DNA of 64,000 bases. Origin: Vibrio sp. HB236076. GTDB taxonomy: Bacteria; Pseudomonadota; Gammaproteobacteria; Enterobacterales; Vibrionaceae. The translations under genes were made by a program, and so were the position numbers. Positions 17,261 to 25,688 of this stretch are shown piece by piece (position 1 is the first letter of the stretch; every line of letters starts with the position of its first letter). The notes below the pieces were generated by a model. That model made no database searches. It was given only the letters and a program-made list of their open reading frames with translations, and was not told where the DNA came from. Where the stretch lies: NCBI RefSeq assembly GCF_040957575.1, contig NZ_CP162601.1, positions 1,240,001 to 1,304,000 of the forward strand, given 5' to 3'.

Positions 17261-17637
17261 TGAAATGTGTTGTTGCTCTTGTTGGTCTTATCGCTCTTAG
17301 TGGGTGTGTTAATCACTCGACAGAAGGGATTAAAGTGGATGGCAGCCAACAACAAGTTATCTTTACCGATAGTGAACTGGCTCAAAATCTCAAGGTGCTT
17401 AAATTACAAAGCGTGAATGACCAAGAGAGACACTTAGCCAAAGTTTATCTTCACAATACATTTTCAAAAACACTGACATTAAACTACCGTTTTTATTGGT
17501 ATGATGATAAAGGATTGGAAGTGAGCCAACGTTTATCGCCTTGGCAGCAGCAACGCATCGACAGCAATGAGGTTGTCGTGATCAGCGATACGTCACCGAC
17601 CATACAAGGCACACAATTTCGAGTGCAGATTAAATAA
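17257..17637 (+). CDS. ycfL: YcfL-like small lipoprotein (DUF1425)
   Basis: A 126-residue lipoprotein with lipobox LSGC (Cys17) and a compact beta-sandwich-like body (AKVYLHNTFSKTLTLNYRFY, then a GLEV turn). Length and place directly before lpoB match E. coli YcfL, whose function is not known. The start overlaps the previous stop. Confident for family. Confidence 0.85.
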   Translation: MMKCVVALVGLIALSGCVNHSTEGIKVDGSQQQVIFTDSELAQNLKVLKLQSVNDQERHLAKVYLHNTFSKTLTLNYRFYWYDDKGLEVSQRLSPWQQQRIDSNEVVVISDTSPTIQGTQFRVQIK

Positions 17638-17670
17638 TGTTTATTACCTTGAAAGTATTAGGGAAATAAT

Positions 17671-18261
17671 ATGAAACTGAGAACGATAGGTTTACTTGGC
17701 GTAGCCATGTTAGCAGCAGGCTGTTCAACTGTGGTCAATTATGGCGACCCACAAGGGGTTGAAACCACGACTGCCGATTTTGGATCAACGGATTTGCAAA
17801 CCATTGCCCGCGATATGGTCGACAGTATGTTGAGTTCAGGCTCTGTTTCTTATATCACTCACAATCAAAGACCGATTGTGTTTGTTGAACGCATTAAAAA
17901 CAAAACCAGTGAACACATAGATACCGAATCCATTACGGATACCATTTCTACTAAACTTCTGAATTCCGGTAAGTTCCGTTTTGTTGATATGGGTAGAGTT
18001 GAGTCAGTTAGAAAACAGCTTAACTTTCAAAATAACGATGAGTTAGTCGATAAAAGATCCGCGATTGAATTTGGCCAGATGGTGGGGGCGCAATACATGC
18101 TCTATGGCAATTTATCGAGTATTGTTAAACAAGCCGGAAGTGACAAAGATGTCTACTACAAGATGACAATGCGACTGATGGATCTAAAAACCGGTTTAAT
18201 TGAATGGGCCGATGAGAGTGAAATTCGCAAAGAACAATCGAAAAGTTTATTTGGTTTGTAA
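17671..18261 (+). CDS. lpoB: LpoB, outer-membrane activator of PBP1b
   Basis: An outer-membrane lipoprotein (196 residues, lipobox LAAGC, Cys18) that stimulates the peptidoglycan synthase PBP1b through a long flexible arm and a globular domain. The globular part (about 55-196) shows the family's stretches RPIVFVERIKNKTSEHIDT, LLNSGKFRFVDM, GAQYMLYGNLSSI and TGLIEWADESEIRKEQ. The disordered linker after Cys18 is shorter than in E. coli, as is usual in Vibrio. AGGGA lies upstream. Part of the hinT operon. Confidence 0.93.
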   Translation: MKLRTIGLLGVAMLAAGCSTVVNYGDPQGVETTTADFGSTDLQTIARDMVDSMLSSGSVSYITHNQRPIVFVERIKNKTSEHIDTESITDTISTKLLNSGKFRFVDMGRVESVRKQLNFQNNDELVDKRSAIEFGQMVGAQYMLYGNLSSIVKQAGSDKDVYYKMTMRLMDLKTGLIEWADESEIRKEQSKSLFGL

Positions 18262-18292
18262 GCTTGAGCGATAAATTGAAAATCATGTTTTT

Positions 18293-19180
18293 ATGCAACA
18301 ATGCTTAAAGGGTTTGGTCCAGAGTTTAACTTGGCATCAGGCTCAATCTTGTGAGCCATCATTGCTTGATTTAGATGGCATTTTTTGCTCGCCCCCTATG
18401 AAAACAATGCCGCTAGGGGGCGGTTTGACCAACCAGTGTTGGTACATACAGTTAAAAAATGGGCTAGAATACGTTTGGCGACCGGTCAGTACAACGGCGT
18501 TTTTAGTGGGGATTAGCCGTGAGAAAGAAGCGCAGGTTCTGTCTTTTCTACAAGGTACTGAGCTTGCTCCTGCTCCGGTTTGGCGTTCCAAACACGGATT
18601 GCTCGTAGAATGGATTGCGGGAAAAAGGGTAGAGCAGATTTCACTTACCGAACTCACCCGTACTATGGTGTCGATTCATCGTTTACCCGCTCATTTAGAG
18701 CGTGCTAACCTCCCCACGCTTAATTTTGAACGGCTTGTCACACGCTACTGGAATACCATTCAAAATGGTCAGATTAAAGCGCGTATTGAGCCTATTTACC
18801 AGTTACTTCGTCGACCTCCTGATACTTTCTTGACCCAGGATTGTTTGTGTCATTTAGATCTTGGTGCGCACAATATGATCCAAACGCCTCAACAGTTTAA
18901 AGTGATCGACTGGGAATACTCGGCACTGGCTGATCCACGAATTGAACTGGCGCTAATTTGTATCAATCTCACTCACACCGAGGCAAAATGTGTAGTAAGT
19001 CAATATTGTCAAAGTTTGGGCTACCCTAAAGAGGCGCTGTGGTGGCAAAGCGTTTTAGCGTGGTTTCCACATGTGCGTTTAATGGTGTTACTTTGGTATA
19101 TGATTGCCAACCAGCAAGACCTGAAAGCGCCTCACAACCCAGTGATTTTCGAGCTCATTACCCAGTTAGAGTCAAGATGA
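18293..19180 (+). CDS. thiK: ThiK-like kinase (APH fold)
   Basis: A 295-residue phosphotransferase of the aminoglycoside/choline kinase fold. The Brenner motif HLDLGAHN carries His187, Asp189 and Asn194; the metal-binding Asp206 is in VIDWEYS; LGGGLTNQCW is the nucleotide loop. In E. coli the gene at this operon place, after lpoB, is thiamine kinase ThiK, and fold and position agree. Substrate is by context, so thiamine kinase is likely but not proven. No strong ribosome site is seen. It is the last gene of the operon. Confidence 0.7.
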   Translation: MQQCLKGLVQSLTWHQAQSCEPSLLDLDGIFCSPPMKTMPLGGGLTNQCWYIQLKNGLEYVWRPVSTTAFLVGISREKEAQVLSFLQGTELAPAPVWRSKHGLLVEWIAGKRVEQISLTELTRTMVSIHRLPAHLERANLPTLNFERLVTRYWNTIQNGQIKARIEPIYQLLRRPPDTFLTQDCLCHLDLGAHNMIQTPQQFKVIDWEYSALADPRIELALICINLTHTEAKCVVSQYCQSLGYPKEALWWQSVLAWFPHVRLMVLLWYMIANQQDLKAPHNPVIFELITQLESR

Positions 19181-19702
19181 GTGGCGAACTTTACCAATGA
19201 TATTTAATGGGGCCTTTTTGTACAGTTCACCAACTTGGTTAAGATAAACCTCGATGAATCAAGAAGTAAACTTGATATTTATCTGTAAATATTCTTTTTT
19301 TAAAATAAAAACGCTAAAAAGAAATGTTCTTAGGTGTTTTCGGTTGAAGTGTATGTTGGCTTAGTATGATTTTTTACAATAGAAGTCACTGTTTATATAT
19401 GATTTTTTACAATTTTATACTTCTGCCTATGGATGGTGTTTGATTAATTGTTCCGGTGGATTTTTCAGCATGATTTATCTCATGGGTGTGAAATAACGGT
19501 TGATTGATCGCTTTTGCAGCCTATAATGATGCCGATAAAAGGTTTTTGGTTTCAACGAGCTAAAATTAATAACAAATGACCACGTCAAAGCACAACGTTG
19601 AGATCACAAAAGCGCATTGAACTGCGTAAAACCAACCCAATTTAGCAGTGTGAGATTCTCGGGCTGCAGACAGTTATTTTTGTATTTGTTGAGGTAATTA
19701 TA
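19181..19702. other. 522-bp intergenic region before ndh
   Basis: No coding sequence or RNA gene is recognised. It contains a 14-base motif ACCAACTTGGTTAA (19229-19242) that recurs at 22691, and the 16-base direct repeat TATGATTTTTTACAAT at 19365-19380 and 19398-19413. The ndh ribosome site GAGGT is at its 3' end. It probably holds a regulated ndh promoter. Confidence 0.5.
19365..19413 (+). repeat. Direct repeat upstream of ndh
   Basis: TATGATTTTTTACAAT occurs exactly twice, starts 33 bases apart (about three helical turns). This spacing would suit two bound protein dimers on one DNA face. No known operator is recognised. Confidence 0.5.
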
Positions 19703-20992
19703 GTGACGCGAATTATCGTAGTAGGTGGCGGTGCTGGGGGCAGTGAGCTAGCCACAAAATTAGGAAAGACTTTAGGGCGTAAAAAACGCGCTAGTATCAC
19801 CTTAGTCGACAGAAATTCAAGCCATTTGTGGAAGCCACTGCTACACGAAGTAGCAACGGGCTCCATGGATGAAGGCGTTGACGCGTTAAGCTATCGCGCC
19901 CACGCTAAGAATCATTATTTTGATTTTCAGTTAGGTAGTTTATGTGATATCGATCGCGAGCGAAAAGTGATCGTGTTAGAAGAGCTACGCGATGATAATA
20001 ACGAGTTGTTAATGCCTCGTCGCGAGTTGGAGTACGATATTTTGGTGCTTGCCATTGGTTCTACGTCAAACGACTTTAACACTGAAGGGGTTCGCGATAA
20101 CTGTATTTTCTTAGACAGCCCTGAACAAGCGCACCGTTTCCGAAAAGAAATGAACAACCAGTTTTTAAAACTGCACGCGAAGCATGGTGAGGGTAAAGTA
20201 GACATTGCCATTGTCGGTGGTGGTGCTACTGGCGTTGAGCTTTCTGCCGAGCTACACAACGCGATTAAAGAACTGCACACTTATGGTTTTAAAGATTTAG
20301 ACTCAAGCAAATTGAATGTCAATCTGATTGAAGCCGGTGAGCGCATTCTGCCAGCGTTGCCTCCGAGAATTTCGGGTGCGGCACACAACGAGTTAGTCAA
20401 TCTCGGTGTTAACGTTCGCACTGCGACTATGGTGACCAAAGCAGAAAGTGACGGTTTGATCACCAAAGACGGTGAAAAAATTGAAGCGCAAATTATGGTA
20501 TGGGCAGCCGGTATCAAAGCGCCAGACTTTATGAAAGACTTTGGCGGTCTAGAAACCAATCGCATCAACCAGTTGGTTGTTAAAAACACCTTACAAACCA
20601 CTCGGGATGACGACATTTTCGTCATTGGTGATTTAGCTCAATGTACACAGGAAAATGGTAAATTTGTCCCGCCACGAGCACAAGCAGCGCATCAAATGGC
20701 AACTCAAGCGTACAAAAATATCATTGCTAAGCTAAACAATGGCCAACTTAAAGATTACGTTTACAAAGACCATGGTTCTTTAGTGTCATTAAGTAGTTTT
20801 ACGACAGTTGGTAGCTTAATGGGGAATTTGACCAAAGGCTCAATGATGGTTGAAGGTCGTATGGCCAGAATGGTTTATATTTCTTTATATCGTATGCATC
20901 AAATGGCGTTACACGGATGGTTAAAGACCAGTTTGATGATGTTAGTAGGTCGTATAAACCGTTTACTCAGACCAAATCTAAAACTGCATTAA
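19703..20992 (+). CDS. ndh: Type II NADH dehydrogenase
   Basis: A membrane-associated, non-proton-pumping NADH:quinone oxidoreductase of 429 residues that feeds electrons into the respiratory chain. The N-terminal FAD site reads [16 protein letters not shown]; the second dinucleotide site is [15 protein letters not shown] near 175; [25 protein letters not shown] and FVIGDLAQC are family hallmarks, and the amphipathic C-terminal helix is conserved. It is close to E. coli Ndh along the whole length. The GTG start has GAGGT eight bases upstream. It converges on the sigma-54 regulator gene. Very confident. Confidence 0.96.
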   Translation: MTRIIVVGGGAGGSELATKLGKTLGRKKRASITLVDRNSSHLWKPLLHEVATGSMDEGVDALSYRAHAKNHYFDFQLGSLCDIDRERKVIVLEELRDDNNELLMPRRELEYDILVLAIGSTSNDFNTEGVRDNCIFLDSPEQAHRFRKEMNNQFLKLHAKHGEGKVDIAIVGGGATGVELSAELHNAIKELHTYGFKDLDSSKLNVNLIEAGERILPALPPRISGAAHNELVNLGVNVRTATMVTKAESDGLITKDGEKIEAQIMVWAAGIKAPDFMKDFGGLETNRINQLVVKNTLQTTRDDDIFVIGDLAQCTQENGKFVPPRAQAAHQMATQAYKNIIAKLNNGQLKDYVYKDHGSLVSLSSFTTVGSLMGNLTKGSMMVEGRMARMVYISLYRMHQMALHGWLKTSLMMLVGRINRLLRPNLKLH

Positions 20993-21015
20993 TCAAATCA
21001 AATCAAATCAAATCA
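20991..21015 (+). repeat. Pentanucleotide tandem repeat (AATCA)5
   Basis: Five perfect AATCA units begin inside the ndh stop codon and run up to the terminator. Such tracts can change length by slippage, but this one lies outside coding sequence. Confidence 0.85.
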
Positions 21016-21018
21016 AAG

Positions 21019-21042
21019 CGGAGTGTCATCACTCCGTTTTTT
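21019..21042. terminator. Terminator between ndh and the sigma-54 regulator gene
   Basis: Stem CGGAGTG (21019-21025) with CACTCCG (21030-21036), 4-nt loop, then six T on the plus side. It probably also serves the convergent gene. Confidence 0.88.
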
Positions 21043-22423
21043 ATTCTTGATTGTATTTGTCTAATTTATTGTACAAGGTTTTAATACTGATCCCTAAGTC
21101 TTGTGCCGCTTCAGTTTTATTGCCTTCTTTCTCTTCAAGCGTTTTGATAATAACCGCTTTTTCAACCTCTTCGAGCGGCATCCCCAGAGGTACTGTTGGG
21201 GTATCTGTGGCACCGGTTTCCAGTGGTGGGGTATCAAAAATTAAATGTTCATCACCGATCACGTCATCGGCTAGAATCCAAGCTCTTTCGATGCAATGCT
21301 TTAACTCTCTGACATTGCCTGGCCAATTGTGCTGTTCAATTTTTTCGATGGCAGAAGGTAAGATTGATTTAATGGTTTGTTCTCCGGCGTTTCGGTGAGC
21401 AATAAAATGCTTTGCAAGACCAACAATGTCTTGCCCACGCTCTCGTAGTGGTGGAACAGAAATGGGAAATTGAGTCAAACGAAAATACAAGTCTTCACGG
21501 AGAAATTGTTCGTCTATGGCGGTTTGGGGATTTCGGTTAGACGCGGCAATGATACGGGTATCGGCATAGCGTATTTCTTGGCTGCCAACCGGGCGATATT
21601 CACCACTTTCTAATACCCTTAATAATTTTACCTGATGTTCTAGCGCCATTTCAGTAATTTCATCTAAGAAAAGCGTTCCGCCCTTCGCTTGCTCAAATAC
21701 GCCTTCATGTTGGCGGTTGGCTCCAGTAAATGCTCCTTTTTGGTGGCCAAATAATTCACTATCAATAAGATCCGGTGCTATAGCACCACAGTTAATCGCG
21801 ATAAAAGGCTGTTGATGACGATGGCTGGCGAGATGAAGTGTTTGTGCCACCAATTCTTTCCCTGAGCCACTTTCACCGACTATCAAAATGTTGGTATCTG
21901 TTTTTGCTACCCGACGAATGATGCGATACAAATCTCGCATCGGTTTGGATGAACCTACGAGCATACCATATTGATCCAATGAACTATGAACAATGGTTTC
22001 ACCTTGGGCCTCTACTTCACTGTAGTAAACATAAGCATCTTCGAGGTTCTCAGATAAGGCATTTAAGCTCACTGGATGTCGGTAGTGAAAGATGGCCCCC
22101 TGAGTTAATAATTTTTCTAAATAGACGTTAGGATCTCCTGAACTGATAATGATTAATTCGCAGTTTTGTATGGATAATGTGCCCTTAAGGTTTTCATATT
22201 GCTTTTGGTTAAACGTTGTTATTTCAGCCACAACAACATTGGGTTGAAGGCGTACGACACTATCTAACCAGTTTTCATTCTGTTGGCGATGCTGTAATGA
22301 AAATTGTCCTACAACCGCAAGTTTTTGGACTTGAGCAGATAATTTAGGATCTTGAATATCAATAAACAGACTTGGTAACTTCATCAAGGTGCTACTCACA
22401 TTATGTGTAAAGGACTTATTCAT
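21041..22423 (-). CDS. Sigma-54-dependent activator with degenerate receiver
   Basis: A 460-residue enhancer-binding protein. The N-terminal part (about 15-140) has a receiver-like pattern, but the usual phospho-acceptor Asp position reads Glu67 (VVVAEITTF). The AAA+ domain has Walker A GESGSGKE (183-190), the sigma-54-contacting GAFTGA loop (230-235), Walker B LFLDE (251-255) and PLRERG. A Fis-type helix-turn-helix ends it ([19 protein letters not shown]). With intact GAFTGA it should activate sigma-54 promoters, and one lies in its divergent intergenic region. The start may instead be the Met at residue 14. The exact orthologue is not identified. Confidence 0.88.
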   Translation of the reverse strand: MNKSFTHNVSSTLMKLPSLFIDIQDPKLSAQVQKLAVVGQFSLQHRQQNENWLDSVVRLQPNVVVAEITTFNQKQYENLKGTLSIQNCELIIISSGDPNVYLEKLLTQGAIFHYRHPVSLNALSENLEDAYVYYSEVEAQGETIVHSSLDQYGMLVGSSKPMRDLYRIIRRVAKTDTNILIVGESGSGKELVAQTLHLASHRHQQPFIAINCGAIAPDLIDSELFGHQKGAFTGANRQHEGVFEQAKGGTLFLDEITEMALEHQVKLLRVLESGEYRPVGSQEIRYADTRIIAASNRNPQTAIDEQFLREDLYFRLTQFPISVPPLRERGQDIVGLAKHFIAHRNAGEQTIKSILPSAIEKIEQHNWPGNVRELKHCIERAWILADDVIGDEHLIFDTPPLETGATDTPTVPLGMPLEEVEKAVIIKTLEEKEGNKTEAAQDLGISIKTLYNKLDKYNQE

Positions 22424-22828
22424 CCTATGCCAATTGAAAATAAGTGCAAACCATTATGTCGACATCGTGATTTTACTTGCTAAATCATGACAATGGATCT
22501 GGGGTGACCAGTTACTTAGTTAGATGGGTATTATGCCTGTATAAACTCGCTTTTAACCCTTAAATGTAAAGACGTAATCGCTAAAAAGAACATGTTTGGG
22601 ATGATGTGGTATTTATCGTCAGTAATATTTACATCCAATGTATGTAAATCCTTCACTCGCTCTGTACTCAAGTGAATAAAATACGGTTTTACCAACTTGG
22701 TTAACAAGATATCAATATCTTAATCTGAGTTTATTGTTATTAACGAGTTGGCATGAACACTGCTTATCTTTAAAAGAATAGTAAAATGATAAGTGATTAC
22801 TTAGTCAATACTACGAAAGGAGAGAAAA
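22424..22828. other. Divergent regulatory region between activator and small lipoprotein
   Basis: 405 bases without a gene. It contains ACCAACTTGGTTAA at 22691-22704 (with the dyad ACCAA-C-TTGGT), the perfect palindrome AAGATAT-CA-ATATCTT at 22706-22721, and the sigma-54-type promoter at 22749. The two dyads are candidate activator-binding sites. Confidence 0.5.
22749..22763 (+). promoter_or_regulatory. Sigma-54-type promoter (-24/-12)
   Basis: TGGCATGAACACTGC matches the consensus TGGCACG-N4-TTGC with the invariant GG-N10-GC spacing. It lies 65 bases upstream of the small lipoprotein gene and opposite a gene encoding a sigma-54 activator. Confidence 0.65.
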
Positions 22829-23023
22829 ATGCGATTGATGACAATTAAGAAGCTAATTACTCTAATGGGTGTGACTGTATTTATTGCTGCGTGTAGTGAG
22901 CAAGGTCCGATGGAAGAAACGGGTGAGAAAGTGGATGAGGCTGTGACTGATACACAAAATGCGATAGAAGATAGCTGTGAAAATATTAAAGAAGATCTCA
23001 AAGCAGAAGACACAGATTGCTAA
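22829..23023 (+). CDS. Small acidic lipoprotein
   Basis: A 64-residue predicted lipoprotein: basic start, hydrophobic segment and lipobox FIAAC (Cys22). The mature part is short, strongly acidic and helical (EETGEKVDEAVTDTQNAIED), with two further cysteines near the end (one at the terminus) that could form a disulfide. It resembles small entericidin/YtjA-like envelope proteins in style only; I do not assign a family. AAGGAGAG lies before the ATG, a sigma-54-type promoter is 65 bases upstream, and a terminator follows, so it is probably a single-gene transcript. Confidence 0.75.
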   Translation: MRLMTIKKLITLMGVTVFIAACSEQGPMEETGEKVDEAVTDTQNAIEDSCENIKEDLKAEDTDC

Positions 23024-23066
23024 TCTTATATGATCAACCGCCCAAGGTTAATGTTATGTTGATAGT

Positions 23067-23099
23067 AAAACGCCTCAAAAGTTATTTGGGGCGTTTTTT
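23067..23099 (+). terminator. Terminator after the small lipoprotein gene
   Basis: Stem CGCCTCAAA (23071-23079) with TTTGGGGCG (23085-23093), flanked by A-run and T-run; 5-nt loop. Confidence 0.85.
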
Positions 23100-23118
23100 A
23101 ATTCGACGATAAGCTTTA

Positions 23119-23520
23119 TTATAAGTAATTTTTGATTTGATCAAGCTCAATTTGGATAGCAGCAAGCCAATAAGAGATTTTCTTTGCTAATTCCTTGTTT
23201 TCGATTGATGATATTAGGTATTTAAAATCACTAATTAATTTCTCAGTATGAATGATTAACTCATCAAAATCATGATAATAGTTAACGTTATCGATATGTT
23301 TAACAAAGAGGCTAACGGAAGAGAGTCCGATTAGTTCGACAGACAACTTTTTCTCCAATTGAATTAATCGTCCAATACTGCTTCCAATCGGAGTGTTTTT
23401 CATATGGAAATAACTCACACGACACATCTCACAATGCAGTAATGTATTTCTTGCCATCTCTGTGATCTGGTTTTCTTTCATATGAGTCTTTATATTTTCA
23501 TCAAGAGTATTTTTTGTCAT
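23119..23520 (-). CDS. Hypothetical helical protein
   Basis: A protein of about 133 residues that I do not recognise. It is predicted largely helical, with no signal peptide or membrane segment and a CEMC pair near the N-terminus (LLHCEMCRVSYFH) that could bind metal. Two starts are possible: ATG 23520 or GTG 23547, neither with a strong ribosome site. It is AT-rich and flanked by long non-coding stretches, so it may be a recent acquisition. Coding status rests on the intact reading frame only. Confidence 0.5.
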   Translation of the reverse strand: MTKNTLDENIKTHMKENQITEMARNTLLHCEMCRVSYFHMKNTPIGSSIGRLIQLEKKLSVELIGLSSVSLFVKHIDNVNYYHDFDELIIHTEKLISDFKYLISSIENKELAKKISYWLAAIQIELDQIKNYL

Positions 23521-23547
23521 CTGATTACCGATATAGCACATTGCCAC

Positions 23548-24097
23548 TTATAACTTAAGTACTAAGCATTTTTTATACCACTAATCTTTTTGTTAATTAT
23601 TTGTTTTTTCTTCATTTGTTTTCTAAGGTGTTTTTACTGTGTAATTTTTACAAGAAGACTTCATATGATAGTGAAATAGTTACAGGTGCTAGGCTACATT
23701 ATTCATTGAAAGTTTTATTTATTACCTGGCCATTCATTGCGTAATCCTGTATATCCAATGTTATCAAGGTGAGTGTGACCTATGAATTTTTATTTAACTG
23801 TTTGTTTTTAATTGCTTAATATGCATTGTTTATGTTTTTATTGTCGTTTTATTAATGATCTGAGCCATTCGTTTTTATTTTTTGAAAGGGTAGCGTGCTA
23901 GTTGGCATGGTTTTCGCTATCCTTAAAGTATCTACTATCTTAGGTAGTGACTCTGGAAATTATATAATGCTTATAAATAGTGTTTAGTGATTAGGCTGAA
24001 ATTATTATTGAGTTTTTAATAAATTATAAATAATTTGGAGTCAGGAAAGATAAAACGATTAACAATGAATTTTTTATTTCTAACTAAGGAGTAAACC
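23548..24097. other. 550-bp AT-rich intergenic region before yqjD-like gene
   Basis: No gene of useful length on either strand and no RNA gene recognised. It contains a sigma-54-type promoter at 23903. A good AAGGAG ribosome site for the next gene is at the 3' end. Confidence 0.5.
23903..23917 (+). promoter_or_regulatory. Second sigma-54-type promoter (-24/-12)
   Basis: TGGCATGGTTTTCGC keeps the GG-N10-GC spacing and six of seven bases of the -24 block. It shares TTGGCATG with the promoter at 22749. The yqjD-like gene starts about 180 bases downstream, a long leader. Confidence 0.5.
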
Positions 24098-24355
24098 ATG
24101 GCAACGGTAAGAAAATCTCAAAGTGAAAAGCAAGATATTGAAGCTTTAGAAGAGCAGGTTTATCACAAAGCTCAAGAAGCGGTTAAAGAAACCGTAGAAT
24201 CAATGAAAGAGAATGCTCAGTTGAATGCTGAGGCCGGTAAAGAAGCACTCAAAAATGCTTCTGGTGCGGTTGAAAATACCATTAAAGAAAAGCCATTTGT
24301 GAGTCTGGGCTGTGCTTTTATTGCTGGTCTCGCCATTGCGAAAATTCTTAAGTAA
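24098..24355 (+). CDS. yqjD: ElaB/YqjD-like membrane-anchored protein (DUF883)
   Basis: An 85-residue protein with a long charged amphipathic helix (about 5-65) and a C-terminal hydrophobic anchor (SLGCAFIAGLAIAKIL). This is the layout of the ElaB/YqjD/YgaM family, stationary-phase inner-membrane proteins reported to associate with ribosomes. Strong AAGGAG ribosome site. First gene of a yqjD-yqjE-yqjK-like cluster, preceded by a sigma-54-type promoter. The family is clear; the exact paralogue is inferred from the neighbours. Confidence 0.85.
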   Translation: MATVRKSQSEKQDIEALEEQVYHKAQEAVKETVESMKENAQLNAEAGKEALKNASGAVENTIKEKPFVSLGCAFIAGLAIAKILK

Positions 24356-24382
24356 GCCGAATCATAACGTTTAGGTGAACTT

Positions 24383-24847
24383 ATGAAAGAAAAGCCAGAC
24401 CATGACAGAGCCACTGAAGACAGTGGCTCTGCAGAACAATCTGAGCTACAAGAACTTCTCAATCTGTGTCTGGCTTTGCTCAGCAGCATTGATGACAGTA
24501 AGCGAAAAACGCTAAGGTGGCTCACTCATACCCGGTCTTTGTTTTTTCTTGAACTCAATACGGCGGTTATCGCCTTACAGCGTAAGCTATTTATTGCGCT
24601 TTTGGTGTTTTTCTTGACAATTATATTCATCGTTGGCATTTGCGTGCTGATCGGTGCAGTGTTTTATCAATGGTTTCCCTCGTTGCCCTTATCGGCGCTG
24701 GTCAGTGTCATGTGTCTAGGGATGTTTATTATCTCGTCAGTTTGCTACTTTCGTTATCTAGACCGGTTTATGGCGTTCAACAATACCAGAGAACAAATAA
24801 AACAAGGAGTCGACATTGTTTCTAAACGACAAAGTGAAAGCGATTAA
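24383..24847 (+). CDS. yqjE: YqjE-like inner-membrane protein
   Basis: A 154-residue protein with a charged N-terminal region and two central transmembrane helices (about 70-98 and 103-125) of the putative holin-superfamily type. Position between YqjD-like and YqjK-like genes matches the E. coli yqjDEK cluster. It overlaps the next gene by 32 bases. Function unknown. Confidence 0.75.
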   Translation: MKEKPDHDRATEDSGSAEQSELQELLNLCLALLSSIDDSKRKTLRWLTHTRSLFFLELNTAVIALQRKLFIALLVFFLTIIFIVGICVLIGAVFYQWFPSLPLSALVSVMCLGMFIISSVCYFRYLDRFMAFNNTREQIKQGVDIVSKRQSESD

Positions 24848-25058
24848 ATTCGAGCGAGAAAAAGGTCGTCAATTGCATAGGGATATGGCGATGTCTTTGC
24901 AAAAGATGCAGCTCGACAGTCAAAGGTTTTACCAGCGCTACCCTCTCATAGTGTTAACCTTAACTGGTGCTGGGTTAGTATTGCGAAAAAAATGGGGGGC
25001 GAAATTGTTGTCCCAAAGAGTGCTAAGTACGATGAAGCGTCTCTCCTCATTGGTGTAA
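24816..25058 (+). CDS. yqjK: YqjK-like small basic protein
   Basis: An 80-residue basic helical protein with one hydrophobic stretch (YPLIVLTLTGAGLVL). TTG start chosen because a strong AAGGAGT site sits at proper distance inside the 3' end of the upstream gene. Third in the yqjDEK-like order. It converges on the acetyltransferase gene with 22 bases between. Confidence 0.65.
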   Translation: MFLNDKVKAIKFEREKGRQLHRDMAMSLQKMQLDSQRFYQRYPLIVLTLTGAGLVLRKKWGAKLLSQRVLSTMKRLSSLV

Positions 25059-25080
25059 TATTGGCATCAAGCCAAGGGTG

Positions 25081-25644
25081 TTAAGTTTGGGAGAGCGCAA
25101 GCATATCCTCCGGTAACAAGCTAAATACCTCTCCATCGCAAGCGATGCCATCATAGAGATAACGATTTCTGGCCAACCCTTCATGCGTGGCACCACAAGA
25201 CAGAATGAATTTGCGACTAATATGATTATTTGGATCAGAGTAAACTTCAATTCTGGTCAATTTCAGTGTGTTAAAACAAAAGTGACACAACGCCAAGAAA
25301 GCCTCTTTGCCTTTTCCTTGCCCCTGAAAAGCATCGGCAATCCAATAGCCAATGGACGCTGAGTTGTAAACAGGCGAGAGTTCGTTCAAGGCGACCATGC
25401 CAATCATCTTTTTATCGCATTGATGATAAACACCAAAACCAAAAGAGACGCCCTTTATCCACTGTAAATGATTGGCTAGGATAAAGTCGTGTGCTTGTGA
25501 GACGCTAAAGTTAAGATTTGCCCAATCAAACCAAGGGTAAAGAGAAGGGGAATGACAAACAAGTTGTGCTAATTCCGCCGCATCATCGCGGCGGGGCAAC
25601 TGAAGAGATAAGTTGGTGCTGTGGATTTTAAAATCGGTGTGCAC
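25081..25644 (-). CDS. RimJ/RimL-type GNAT acetyltransferase
   Basis: A 187-residue N-acetyltransferase. The acetyl-CoA loop reads QGQGKGKEA near 108-116, preceded by the beta strand ASIGYWIAD and followed by LTRIEVYSDPNNHISRKFI and CGATHEGLARNRY, the standard RimL-like C-terminus. It probably acetylates a protein N-terminus or an amine; the substrate cannot be told. Single gene with a convergent neighbour. Confidence 0.85.
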   Translation of the reverse strand: MHTDFKIHSTNLSLQLPRRDDAAELAQLVCHSPSLYPWFDWANLNFSVSQAHDFILANHLQWIKGVSFGFGVYHQCDKKMIGMVALNELSPVYNSASIGYWIADAFQGQGKGKEAFLALCHFCFNTLKLTRIEVYSDPNNHISRKFILSCGATHEGLARNRYLYDGIACDGEVFSLLPEDMLALSQT

Positions 25645-25688
25645 AACGGCTTATCAACAAGTGGTTAGAGGAGAGGTTGATTGAAGTC

